A stretch of DNA of 64,000 nt, from assembly GCA_963605745.1 (NCBI GenBank), contig CAVCWT010000008.1, forward strand, positions 17,767 through 81,766. The letters run 5' to 3'. Below the pieces are notes generated by a model that was not told the DNA's origin, did no database searches, and saw only the letters and a program-made list of their open reading frames with translations. Positions 34,612 through 42,782 of this stretch are shown here, piece by piece. The DNA is from CAG-791 sp963605745. Lineage in GTDB: Bacteria > Bacillota > Clostridia > Lachnospirales > Lachnospiraceae. Position 1 is the stretch's first letter. Every line of letters begins with the position of its first letter. Position numbers and translations under genes: made by a program.

Positions 34612-36084
34612 ATGGCGTCATCAGCAATCGGATTTGATTCTGCACGTTATCTGGAGCTGCAGTCAGCTCATATCAAGGAGAGAATGTCCCATTTCGGGAA
34701 ACTGTATCTGGAGTTCGGAGGCAAGCTCTTTGATGATTATCATGCATCCCGCGTTCTTCCCGGCTTTGCGCCGGATATCAAGCTGCAGATGCTCGAGCAG
34801 CTCAAGGATAAGGCGGAGATTGTCATTGTCATCGGCGCCGATGCCATCGAGCAGAATAAGGTCCGCGGTGACCTCGGCATCACCTACGATGAGGATGCGC
34901 TTCGTCTGAAGAAGGCCTTTGAGAGCCGCGGCTTTTATGTCGGCAGCATCGTCATCACCAAGTACACCGGTCAGCCGGCTGCCGATCATTTCCGTCAGCG
35001 CCTGGAGCAGCTGGGCATCCGCTGTTATCTCCACTATGTGATTGAAGGCTATCCTTCCAACATTCCTCTGATCTTAAGCGCGGACGGGTACGGCCGCAAC
35101 GATTATATTGAAACCACCCGGGATCTGGTGGTGATCACCGCTCCCGGCCCCGGCTCCGGCAAGATGGCTACCTGCCTTTCTCAGGTGTACCAGGAGAATC
35201 AGCGCGGCATTAAGGCCGGCTATGCAAAATTCGAGACCTTCCCCATCTGGAATCTCCCGCTCAAGCATCCGGTCAACCTCGCCTATGAGGCCGCAACAGC
35301 CGACCTTGCCGATGTGAATATGATTGATCCCTTCCATCTGGAGGCATACGGAGAGACGACCGTCAATTACAACCGCGACGTGGAGATCTTCCCTGTTCTG
35401 CAGCAGATTCTCGAAGGCATCATGGGCGAATGCCCCTACAAGTCCCCCACCGATATGGGCGTCAACATGGCAGGCCTTGCCATCTGTGACGATGCGGTGT
35501 GCTGCAAAGCCTCTCAGCAGGAAATCATTCGCCGCTATTACAACAGTGCCGTCAATGTCCGCAAGGGTCTGGCAGAACCCAGCGAGCTGTACAAACAAGA
35601 GCTCCTTCTCAAGCAAGCCGGCATCACTGCCCAGGATCGTCTCGTCGCAGTGGCCGCTGAACAGCGCGCCAAGGAAACCAGCCTTCCGGCCGCTGCCATT
35701 GAGCTGGAGGATGGAACACTGATCACCGGCAAGACCGGCGACCTTCTGGGAGCCTCTGCCGCTGCTATCATGAATGCCCTCAAGCAATATGCCGGCATTC
35801 CTCATGAAGAAAAGCTGGTGTCCGCAGAGTCCCTTGCTCCCATTCAGCTCCTCAAGACCAGGTATCTGGGCGGTCATAACCCCAGACTCCATACCGACGA
35901 GCTTCTGATCGCTCTGTCCATCAGTGCAGCAACGAATCCGCATGCCAAGCTCGCCATGGAACAGCTCCCGAAGCTGCGCAGCAACGAGGTTCACTCCTCC
36001 GTCATCCTCTCTGATGTGGATGAAGAGATCTTCCGCAGACTCGGTATGCACCTGACCTGCACACCGGTGTACGAAAAGAGATGA
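34612..36084 (+). CDS. DUF1846 domain-containing protein
   Basis: The product is a 490-residue cytoplasmic protein found widely in anaerobic Bacillota. The family is recognised from IGFDSARYLELQSAHIKERM, VIVIGADAIEQNKVRGDLGI, VVITAPGPGSGKMATCLSQ and the C-terminal GGHNPRLHTDELLIALSISA. The PGPGSGK stretch looks like a phosphate-binding loop. A structure exists in the family but, as far as I know, the biological function is unsettled. The ATG at 34606 is only one base after GGAGG; the ATG at 34612 gives a 7-base spacing and is chosen. It has no clear operon partner. Confidence 0.85.
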   Translation: MASSAIGFDSARYLELQSAHIKERMSHFGKLYLEFGGKLFDDYHASRVLPGFAPDIKLQMLEQLKDKAEIVIVIGADAIEQNKVRGDLGITYDEDALRLKKAFESRGFYVGSIVITKYTGQPAADHFRQRLEQLGIRCYLHYVIEGYPSNIPLILSADGYGRNDYIETTRDLVVITAPGPGSGKMATCLSQVYQENQRGIKAGYAKFETFPIWNLPLKHPVNLAYEAATADLADVNMIDPFHLEAYGETTVNYNRDVEIFPVLQQILEGIMGECPYKSPTDMGVNMAGLAICDDAVCCKASQQEIIRRYYNSAVNVRKGLAEPSELYKQELLLKQAGITAQDRLVAVAAEQRAKETSLPAAAIELEDGTLITGKTGDLLGASAAAIMNALKQYAGIPHEEKLVSAESLAPIQLLKTRYLGGHNPRLHTDELLIALSISAATNPHAKLAMEQLPKLRSNEVHSSVILSDVDEEIFRRLGMHLTCTPVYEKR

Positions 36085-36212
36085 ATAAGTAGCCATTTTT
36101 CGCAGACAAATGAGCGGATTACGGAGATTTTAAGAACTGCAGGAGCGCAAAGTGCAGAGCAATCCAGGTATCATGGGGCCAAAAGGACTTTTGCTCCAAA
36201 CATCATATGATT

Positions 36213-36249
36213 AAAAAAACATCCCTGGGAAGACTATTCCCAGGGATGT
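36213..36249 (-). terminator. Strong terminator facing the small DUF3791-like gene
   Basis: ACATCCCTGGGA pairs with TCCCAGGGATGT over 7 bases and is followed on the minus strand by TTTTTTT. It also lies 135 bases after the DUF1846 stop and could end that transcript, with a poorer T tract. Confidence 0.92.
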
Positions 36250-36302
36250 CACTGTTTTCACAGCTGCTCATACGTCCAATTCGGAGTTTTTAAGTGAAAC
36301 CT

Positions 36303-36502
36303 TTATTTTTTTAATTCCTCTTCATACTCAAGTACAGCATCATCACCCTCACAGTGAAAAATCCCATACCCATTTTCAATATACCCGAGAACATCTGAAT
36401 TTTTGATCAGCTCTACAATCTCTTCCATCGGCAAATGCCATTTTTCCGAAGCAAGTCGTATTACCCTCGTTTGCATAAAAGTAATTTCTGTTTTTTACTC
36501 AT
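36303..36502 (-). pseudogene. Small DUF3791-like gene with a frameshift in a 6-A run
   Basis: A start ATG at 36502 with GGAGAAG 7 bases upstream opens MSKK and then runs out of frame. One extra A in the A6 run at 36491-36496 would join it to a 57-codon frame that begins MQTRVIRLASEKWHLPMEEI, continues VLGYIENGYGIFHCEGDDAV and ends at 36303. The joined product of 66 residues resembles DUF3791 proteins, small proteins often coded next to toxin-like ADP-ribosyltransferase-fold partners. No partner is nearby. A strong terminator follows. Read as it stands it is broken, unless translation starts at the internal ATG at 36476 or slips on the A run; a base-call error is possible. Everything else in the 489-base gap is unremarkable. 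Confidence 0.6.
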
Positions 36503-36573
36503 TCTAGCTTCTCCGCACCGCTTACTCTGCACAAACGCAGTATTGATTCAAAGCTGTTCTGCTATGCTGCTGT

Positions 36574-37656
36574 TCATTTCTTCAGGTTCACATGACGTCC
36601 GTTGACCTCTACGGAATGAATGTTGCGATTGAGATACACAGAGAAACGGGTTACGCCGCTCTTACGGATGGTGGCATCCAGATTCGGATTCATATCCTGC
36701 AGTTCCTCTTTGAGCACACTGAGCAAAAGATCATTTGCATTATGACGCCGGAATACGCTTAAAATCTGTTTTTCAATTTCAGAGTCGGCCGTTATTTTCT
36801 GGCTGATCCAGACGCCGCTGTCTCTTGTTGTGACGCTAAGAGACGGCAGGTCCTTGAGGAACTCGGACAGCTTGCTGTAGTGATAGTTGCGGATGTCAAA
36901 ATCCGGGAAGATCTTCACCAGGCGGGATCCAACCTCTCCAAGGCCGGTTTCCTTGCCGTCCGCCGCATTATCTGTGATCATCTTGACAATGGCAGCCTCG
37001 ATGTCAGCCTTGTCCGTAAAGCCCGGTTCCTCCGGCGCGGCATCCCCCGGCAGGAACTCCTCATAAGGATCTGCTGCCGCAGGCGTCGCTGCTGCGGTCC
37101 CGTTTTTCTTCTTATTATTCGCAGCATTCTTGCTGCTGCCGGCCGTGGCCTTACTGCCGGAGGGTTTCTTTTTCTCTTTCCCTTTTGCCTTCGAAGAGGT
37201 CTCCTCCTCTTCGTTATCCGTGCTGCCGCTGATCACATCAAGAAAAATAAAACGTTCGCACGAAGCACGGAAGGATTCCGGAGTCTTTTTTTCTCCCATA
37301 CCAATGACGACCTTGCCGGCCTCCCGGAGCCTTGTCGCCAGCTTGTTGAAATCGCCGTCGCTGGACACGATGCAAAATCCCTGTACCGCATTGGTGTACA
37401 GCGTATCCATGGCATCAATGATGAGTCCGATGTCCGATGCATTCTTGCCCGGCGTATTGTTGGGCTGCATCACCGGTGTCAGCGAATAACTCGCAGAACA
37501 GTTAAACCAGGAACGCAGACGATCCTGCGACCAGTCACCGTACATGCGGCGGATCGTTATTTTGCCGTATTTAGACAACTCGCTTAAGATGACCGAGATG
37601 TATTTCGAGCTGATGTTGTCTGCATCGATGAGCAGCGCAATATTAATATCTTCCAT
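36574..37656 (-). CDS. NYN-domain ribonuclease-like protein with C-terminal LOTUS/OST-HTH domain
   Basis: The product has 360 residues. Residues 1-145 are a NYN (PIN-like) domain: MEDINIALLIDADNIS with acidic D10 and D12, RMYGDWSQ, NASDIGLIIDAMDTLY and FCIVSSDGDFNKLATRLRE. These Asp positions would bind metal for RNA cleavage. A Lys/Ala/Ser-rich linker (about 150-215) follows. The rest has an OST-HTH/LOTUS-like repeat, GEVGSRLVKIFPDFDIRNYH with LSEFLKDLPSL, a fold that binds RNA or G-quadruplexes. The pairing is known in bacteria, but I know of no defined target. ATG at 37656 with AAGGA; an in-frame ATG further upstream is less well placed. Confidence 0.85.
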   Translation of the reverse strand: MEDINIALLIDADNISSKYISVILSELSKYGKITIRRMYGDWSQDRLRSWFNCSASYSLTPVMQPNNTPGKNASDIGLIIDAMDTLYTNAVQGFCIVSSDGDFNKLATRLREAGKVVIGMGEKKTPESFRASCERFIFLDVISGSTDNEEEETSSKAKGKEKKKPSGSKATAGSSKNAANNKKKNGTAAATPAAADPYEEFLPGDAAPEEPGFTDKADIEAAIVKMITDNAADGKETGLGEVGSRLVKIFPDFDIRNYHYSKLSEFLKDLPSLSVTTRDSGVWISQKITADSEIEKQILSVFRRHNANDLLLSVLKEELQDMNPNLDATIRKSGVTRFSVYLNRNIHSVEVNGRHVNLKK

Positions 37657-37994
37657 AGTATCCTTTCCCTGTGCGGGACACAGTTCAAACATCAACTCCA
37701 GACAGGTCCTGGCGGAGATGTATAAATTACGGCCATGCGGTAACAGTTCCTTTTTCTTGACCGCTATGAAAAAATCAATTCAGAACGTATAATAAAGAGC
37801 GTGCCCATTTCCGGCACGTTGTCTTCATTATAAAGGAATACAGCCGTCAATGCACGGCTGCGTTTTCGTCGGCAGATGGCTGCATCATCCAAAGAGTCCC
37901 ATGCAAAGCACCACACGGTGGGTGCTCCAGGAGGACACCTTCGCCAGCCCGTCTCCGACCGATGCATAAGGGTGACCTACTACAGGAGGGTATC
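37657..37994. other. 338-base divergent gap between the NYN gene and apt
   Basis: No gene is seen. It holds a TATAAT-like word at 37788 without a good -35, a short hairpin GTGCC/GGCAC at about 37801-37817, and a second hairpin CAGCCGT/ACGGCTG at 37841-37860 followed by CGTTTTCG on the plus strand, which could act as a weak attenuator ahead of apt. Confidence 0.45.
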
Positions 37995-38525
37995 ATGATT
38001 AAAACAGATCTGAAGGATTACGTTCGCACCATTCCGGATTTCCCGGAGGAAGGCATCATGTTCCGCGACATCACTACCGTTGCGCAGGATGCCGATGGTC
38101 TGCACCTTGCCATCGATACAATGCAGGATCTGGTCAAGGATGTTGATTTTGATGTTGTTGTCGGTGCCGAGTCCCGCGGCTTTATCTTCGGGACACCGCT
38201 TGCCTACAATCTGCACAAGCCCATGGTTCTGATCCGCAAAAAGGGCAAGCTCCCCTGGAAGACGGTTGCAGTAGACTATTCCCTGGAGTATGGCACAGCA
38301 ACGCTGGAGATGCATGAGGATTCCATTCAGCCCGGACAGAAGGTTCTGATCGTGGATGATCTGATGGCAACCGGCGGCACCGCAAAGGCCATGATCGAGC
38401 TCGTGGAAAAGCTCGGCGGAGAGGTTGCCGGCGTTCTCGTTCTCATGGAGCTCGAGGGACTCAACGGCCGCGCTGCCCTGGAGCCGTATCCGGTTTATTC
38501 CGCAATCAAGTACGAGGGTAAATAA
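37995..38525 (+). CDS. apt: Adenine phosphoribosyltransferase
   Basis: The product has 176 residues and makes AMP from adenine and PRPP in purine salvage. The opening DLKDYVRTIPDFPEEGIMFR binds adenine. ESRGFIFG is a family motif, and the PRPP loop is VLIVDDLMATGGTAKAM. Length is standard. A perfect AGGAGG lies upstream of the ATG at 37995; an earlier GTG at 37962 is ignored. The exonuclease III gene follows after 5 bases, so the two are co-transcribed. Confidence 0.97.
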   Translation: MIKTDLKDYVRTIPDFPEEGIMFRDITTVAQDADGLHLAIDTMQDLVKDVDFDVVVGAESRGFIFGTPLAYNLHKPMVLIRKKGKLPWKTVAVDYSLEYGTATLEMHEDSIQPGQKVLIVDDLMATGGTAKAMIELVEKLGGEVAGVLVLMELEGLNGRAALEPYPVYSAIKYEGK

Positions 38526-38530
38526 GCTGC

Positions 38531-39295
38531 ATGCACAAGAAATTCATTTCCTGGAATGTGAATGGTCTGCGGGCCTGCGTCTCCAAGGGAACCTTCTATG
38601 AGTTCGTCGAAAAAGAGGCTCCCGATGCGCTGTGCCTTCAGGAGACCAAACTGCAGGAGGGACAGATTCAGCTCGAACTGCCGGGTTATCACCAGTATTG
38701 GAACTATGCAGAGAAAAAGGGGTATTCCGGAACCGCGATCTTTGTCAAAGAGGAGCCGCTCTCTGTCACCTATGGACTGGGAATCCCCGAACACGATCAC
38801 GAGGGGCGCGTCATCACACTGGAATATCCGGATTATTATCTCGTCACGGTCTATGTTCCGAATTCCAAACAGCAGCTCGAGCGCCTGGATTACCGCATGA
38901 CGTGGGAGGACGCCTTCCTTGCGTATGTCAAACAGCTGGAAGAGTCAAAGCCGGTCATCTTCTGCGGTGACCTGAATGTAGCCCATAAAGAGATCGACCT
39001 TAAGAATCCTTCCACCAACCATCACAGTGCAGGATTCACAGATGAAGAGAGAGAAAAAATGTCTGTTCTCCTCTCCAGCGGCTTTACCGACACCTGGCGG
39101 CATTTTCATCCGGACACGGCGGACATCTATTCCTGGTGGTCCTACCGGTTCCACGCAAGGGAAAAGAACGCCGGCTGGCGGATCGATTATTTTATCGTCT
39201 CGGATGTGTTGGTTTCCCGGCTGCAGAATGCGATGATCTACACCGATGTGTACGGATCGGATCATTGCCCGGTCGGCGTTGAAATTGAGGTCTGA
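38531..39295 (+). CDS. xth: Exodeoxyribonuclease III (AP endonuclease)
   Basis: The product is a 254-residue enzyme of the ExoIII/APE1 family in base-excision repair. The catalytic residues appear in order: SWNVNGLRA, CLQETKL with the metal Glu, VYVPNSKQQ, FCGDLNVAHKEIDL, the WWSYRFHAREKNAGWRIDYF block, and the terminal GSDHCPVGVEI with Asp-His. Length is normal. It is the second gene after apt; in the purine-salvage context the pairing is likely incidental. Confidence 0.96.
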   Translation: MHKKFISWNVNGLRACVSKGTFYEFVEKEAPDALCLQETKLQEGQIQLELPGYHQYWNYAEKKGYSGTAIFVKEEPLSVTYGLGIPEHDHEGRVITLEYPDYYLVTVYVPNSKQQLERLDYRMTWEDAFLAYVKQLEESKPVIFCGDLNVAHKEIDLKNPSTNHHSAGFTDEEREKMSVLLSSGFTDTWRHFHPDTADIYSWWSYRFHAREKNAGWRIDYFIVSDVLVSRLQNAMIYTDVYGSDHCPVGVEIEV

Positions 39296-39434
39296 AAAGC
39301 CTTTGATTTCATTGCGCTTTTCTGCGAAGGCTCCGCCGGATCACATACACTCAAGGCAAAATTATTTGCTATGCAGCAGGGATCCTATGGGGACACTCAA
39401 ATCAGCATTTCCTGAATATTAAGAGGTGTTTACA

Positions 39435-40277
39435 ATGTCTCAGAACAATGAAACGACAGAAGGCAAAAAGGGCAAGATCCCGATGCCGGTTGCAAACTTT
39501 AAGGTAGATGCCAATCCCGGCAGCCATGTCCGGAAAATGATCGGCGTTGTCAGCGGAAAGGGCGGTGTCGGAAAGTCCTCTGTCACAGGTCTTTGTGCTC
39601 TGTGGGCCCTGCGCCACGGCTACCGCACGGCCGTCATGGACTGCGACATTACAGGTCCCAGCATTCCCAGAATGTTCGGTGTCACCAGCAGCGACATTGA
39701 TGTCGAGGGTGTACAGCCTGATGGACAGGGCGGAACCCTGATTCCTGCCCAGACCTCCACCGGCATCAAGATCATGTCCATGAACGTTCTGATGGAGAAC
39801 GAAGAACAGCCTGTCATCTGGCGCGGCCCGGTCGTTGCCGGCGTTGTCAAGCAGTTCTGGACCGATGTCCGCTGGGGCGATGTGGACTACATGTTCGTGG
39901 ATATGCCGCCCGGAACCGGCGATGTTCCGCTGACGGTATTCCAGTCTCTCCCAATTGACGGCATCATCATTGTCACCACACCGCAGGATCTCGTCTCCAT
40001 GATTGTGAAAAAGGCTGTCAACATGGCAAAGGATATGAAGATCCCTATCCTCGGAATGGTCGAGAACATGAGCTACGTTCCCTGTCCGCACTGTGGCGAG
40101 AAGGTTTACATGTTCGGCGAGAGCCACGCTGCAGAGGCTGCCGCTGCGGAAGGCACGGTTCTCATTGACTCCCTGCCTATTGATTCTAAACTGGCACAGG
40201 CCATGGACAACGGGACCATCGAATACTACGAAACGACGGCGCTCGAGAAGCTCTCCGAGGTTCTGCCGCCGCTCTGA
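39435..40277 (+). CDS. mrp: Mrp/NBP35 family iron-sulfur carrier ATPase
   Basis: The product has 280 residues. The deviant P-loop GVVSGKGGVGKSSVTGL is at about residues 37-53. The switch-like DCDITGPSIPRMFG, the MPPGTGDVPLT motif and the C-terminal ENMSYVPCPHCGEKVYMFG follow. CPHC would bridge an Fe-S cluster between two subunits. These proteins deliver clusters to apo-enzymes, relevant to the radical-SAM and hydro-lyase proteins here. A GTG three codons upstream is open, but AGAGGTG fits the ATG at 39435. Confidence 0.93.
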   Translation: MSQNNETTEGKKGKIPMPVANFKVDANPGSHVRKMIGVVSGKGGVGKSSVTGLCALWALRHGYRTAVMDCDITGPSIPRMFGVTSSDIDVEGVQPDGQGGTLIPAQTSTGIKIMSMNVLMENEEQPVIWRGPVVAGVVKQFWTDVRWGDVDYMFVDMPPGTGDVPLTVFQSLPIDGIIIVTTPQDLVSMIVKKAVNMAKDMKIPILGMVENMSYVPCPHCGEKVYMFGESHAAEAAAAEGTVLIDSLPIDSKLAQAMDNGTIEYYETTALEKLSEVLPPL

Positions 40278-40298
40278 TACTGCGATTTTTAAATCCTG

Positions 40299-40356
40299 GT
40301 ACAGCGTTTGCAAAATAACCAGCCAGATGACGCAGAATAATTTTGGGATTGTGCGC
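40299..40356 (+). repeat. 58-bp dispersed 3'-flank element, copy 1
   Basis: It starts GTACAGCGTTTGCAAAATAA, 21 bases after the mrp stop. A copy of equal length and roughly 84% identity lies inverted at 43877-43934, beginning at the stop codon of the GH2 gene and in the same orientation relative to the gene. Partial copies are at about 6416-6452 and 26170-26200. Confidence 0.7.
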
Positions 40357-40360
40357 ATCA

Positions 40361-40410
40361 AAAGGCCCTCACACCGTCTGTATGAATACAGACGGTGTGA
40401 GGGCCTTTTT
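40361..40410. terminator. Bidirectional terminator between mrp and the coiled-coil kinase-like gene
   Basis: A stem of about 22 bp (AAAGGCCCTCACACCGTCTG and its complement) with a tiny loop has T runs on both strands. The two flanking genes converge on it. Confidence 0.95.
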
Positions 40411-40412
40411 GA

Positions 40413-42677
40413 TTACTGCACTGCAAGACTCACTCTGACTTCAAAGCTGGTCCCTTCGCCTTCCTTGCTGCGTACCTGGATCGAACCGCCCATGGTGCTC
40501 ATCACCTTTTTGGCAATGGCCAGCTCGCTCTCCGGCTGATCGAACAGTACTGGGAGCTTGTCCTCCGAGATTCCGCTGCCGTTGTCCACAATCAGGAAGT
40601 GGTAATACACGCGTCCGCGAACCGGAGCATCGGCCGATGCCGTCAGCGTAATCTGGCCGCCGTTTGCCGTATTTTCGATGGCATTCTCCAGAATGCACAG
40701 AAAGGCCAGCTCCAATCCCGCCTTTGCTCCTACCACCTGGTCCGGCATACCTTCTGTCATCTCTACAGAGAAGGCAATGCCCTTTTTCCGGCACTGCGGC
40801 CAGATTACAAGGCGCACCAGATCCAGACAGGAACGCAGTGAGAACGGCATTTCCTGGCGATTCGTGCGCTCGTTCGGATTGATGACTGAGATCTCTGCAA
40901 GGTCCTGAATATATCCGGGAAGTGCGGTTGCCGCCTCGGCCATCTTGTCGATCTGCCGGTGCAGATCCTGTGAACGGTTCTCACCCTTTGCCGCCTTGAG
41001 CGCACTCTGAATGCTGCCCATCTGGCCCTGCAGAAGGCTCTGCATCCTGCGGATGGATTTGTCCTTTTCCTTGGAGAGGATCCGCTGCTCCGTTTCTCTT
41101 TGTGAAAGAGCTGTCTCCTGGCGAGAGAGCTCTCTTTGCTGGCGAAGGATCGTTCCCTCGAGCTCACCGAGCTGTTCTCTTACCTTCTGCAGCTCCGCAT
41201 CCTTTTCTCCGGTAATGACGGCTTCCCGTTCCTTTGCCGCAGTCTCTGCCTGCTGCAGTGCCTCTTCCTTGTCCTTTGTCAGCTGCTCCTGCAGTTTCTC
41301 CTGTGCCTCCCGGGCCTCCTTCTCTATGCCGTTGACCTTCCATTCCAGCTTGAGAATGCGGTCCTGATATGCCTTTTCTTCCTTTGCGATTGCTGCCTCT
41401 TTGGCCTCCTTGGAGGCCTCGGCCTCTTTGGCACGCTCTTCGGCCGCCTCAGCTGCCTTTGCTGCGGCATCCAGCTGCCTTTGCAGCTCCTCCTTTGCCT
41501 TTACCTGCCGGTCCTTTTCTTCCTTCCAGACCTGTGCGTACTGGTCGGTCAGCTGCTTTTTAGCCGCTTCGACTGCCTGCTGCTGCTCCGTGGCCGCCTG
41601 CTCGAGCTTGGTCTTAATGAGAACAGCCGCCGCCTCGGCCTCCTCATTGGCCATGCTCCTTGCCTCCTCCAGCTCAGCCTTTGCCTGATTCAGCTCTGCC
41701 TCCAGGGCAGCCCTCGTCTGCTCCAGTTCCTCCTGCATGGCAGCCTTCGTCTGCTCCAGCTCCTCCCGGAGCGCCGTCATGCCGCTCTGGTCTGAGGCCT
41801 CCTGCAGCTTTTTCTCCAGATCTTTTCTTACCTTCTCTGCCTTTTTGCGTTCTCTTTCATTCTCCTGCACAACATCGCTCAGTTCATCGAACATCAGGTA
41901 CAGGATCGTCCGGCTGCCATCCTTGTAGGGGGCGCAGATCGACATATGGCAGGGGAATGTGTATTGGGCCTTTCCTTTTGCATCGCTCTGATTCAGCTCT
42001 TCCTTTGAAAGGCGCAGTCCCTCCTTGTTCAGGAAAGATACCTGCATGGCAAGCGGCTTTGGGTGCTTGAGCGAGGCCATTTCCGACACAAGGGTTGCCA
42101 TGCGCTTCTGGTCTTCGTCCGGCATCATGTAAAAGACGCTCTGGTCCATTCTTTCATAAATAACGGCCTCGTCCTCGCCCAGCTTGTCCAGAAACCAGCC
42201 GTTGACGTACATCACACGAATGTCATTTCCAAGGACGGTCAGCGTCATCACGCCGCCCGGCAGGGCATCGGCAAAGCTGCGGATCTGCTCGATATCGGTC
42301 CGCTGGTATTTGCGCGACATGCCGACATAGACGATGGAAAAGCCAACGCCCTGCTGCCGCATGCCCAATGTGACCCGGAGATTGACGGAGGATTCCTCAT
42401 GTTTAGGGATCAGGTTGACGTCATACACCGTGATGTTGATCGGCTCGAGCCCCGGTGCGGAGCGAATGGAGGCAATATCCACGTTATAGGCCTTTGGATC
42501 CTCCTCCAGCGACTCCCGAAGGAACTCCCGAATATAGCGGACGCTCTTTAAGTGACGGATGTCATTCGGCGTAATCCAGATGATGTCATCCGACAAAAAG
42601 GCACTGGTGGCATCCGCGTCTTTTTTACTAAAATACTGTGTCAGAAAATTCTTACCAAAATCAATTGCACTTTGCAT
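40413..42677 (-). CDS. Orphan soluble histidine-kinase-like protein: SnoaL-like, PAS-like, long coiled coil, HATPase
   Basis: The product has 754 residues with no membrane segment. Residues 1-130 look like a SnoaL-type small-molecule fold (FLTQYFSKKDADATSAFLSD, DIIWI). A PAS-like part follows (about 135-265, FADALPGGVMTLTVLGNDIR). About 275-560 is one continuous Glu/Ala/Gln-rich coiled coil. The C-terminal 110 residues are an HATPase: N-box CILENAIENTANGGQI, G1 IVDNGSGISE, G2 GEGTSFEV. The region in front of it, where a kinase has an H-box such as SHEIRTP, reads QGQMGSIQSALKAAKG with no His in place. ATP binding seems possible while autophosphorylation on the usual His is not. No response regulator is adjacent. 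AAGGAAATAAC precedes the ATG. The function is unknown. Confidence 0.8.
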   Translation of the reverse strand: MQSAIDFGKNFLTQYFSKKDADATSAFLSDDIIWITPNDIRHLKSVRYIREFLRESLEEDPKAYNVDIASIRSAPGLEPINITVYDVNLIPKHEESSVNLRVTLGMRQQGVGFSIVYVGMSRKYQRTDIEQIRSFADALPGGVMTLTVLGNDIRVMYVNGWFLDKLGEDEAVIYERMDQSVFYMMPDEDQKRMATLVSEMASLKHPKPLAMQVSFLNKEGLRLSKEELNQSDAKGKAQYTFPCHMSICAPYKDGSRTILYLMFDELSDVVQENERERKKAEKVRKDLEKKLQEASDQSGMTALREELEQTKAAMQEELEQTRAALEAELNQAKAELEEARSMANEEAEAAAVLIKTKLEQAATEQQQAVEAAKKQLTDQYAQVWKEEKDRQVKAKEELQRQLDAAAKAAEAAEERAKEAEASKEAKEAAIAKEEKAYQDRILKLEWKVNGIEKEAREAQEKLQEQLTKDKEEALQQAETAAKEREAVITGEKDAELQKVREQLGELEGTILRQQRELSRQETALSQRETEQRILSKEKDKSIRRMQSLLQGQMGSIQSALKAAKGENRSQDLHRQIDKMAEAATALPGYIQDLAEISVINPNERTNRQEMPFSLRSCLDLVRLVIWPQCRKKGIAFSVEMTEGMPDQVVGAKAGLELAFLCILENAIENTANGGQITLTASADAPVRGRVYYHFLIVDNGSGISEDKLPVLFDQPESELAIAKKVMSTMGGSIQVRSKEGEGTSFEVRVSLAVQ

Positions 42678-42782
42678 GTTATTTCCTTATGTCTTTCACA
42701 CTTTGTCCAGGGCCGCATACGTTACCCTGTATTGAACGAAGTGATCTTCTTCCTTCCAGATACTGCTGTGACTGCAGGGCTC

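Noticed and set aside
33000..36600. Mobile island around the strand switch
   Set aside because: No integrase, transposase, tRNA target or direct-repeat boundary was found; the genes are ordinary housekeeping types.
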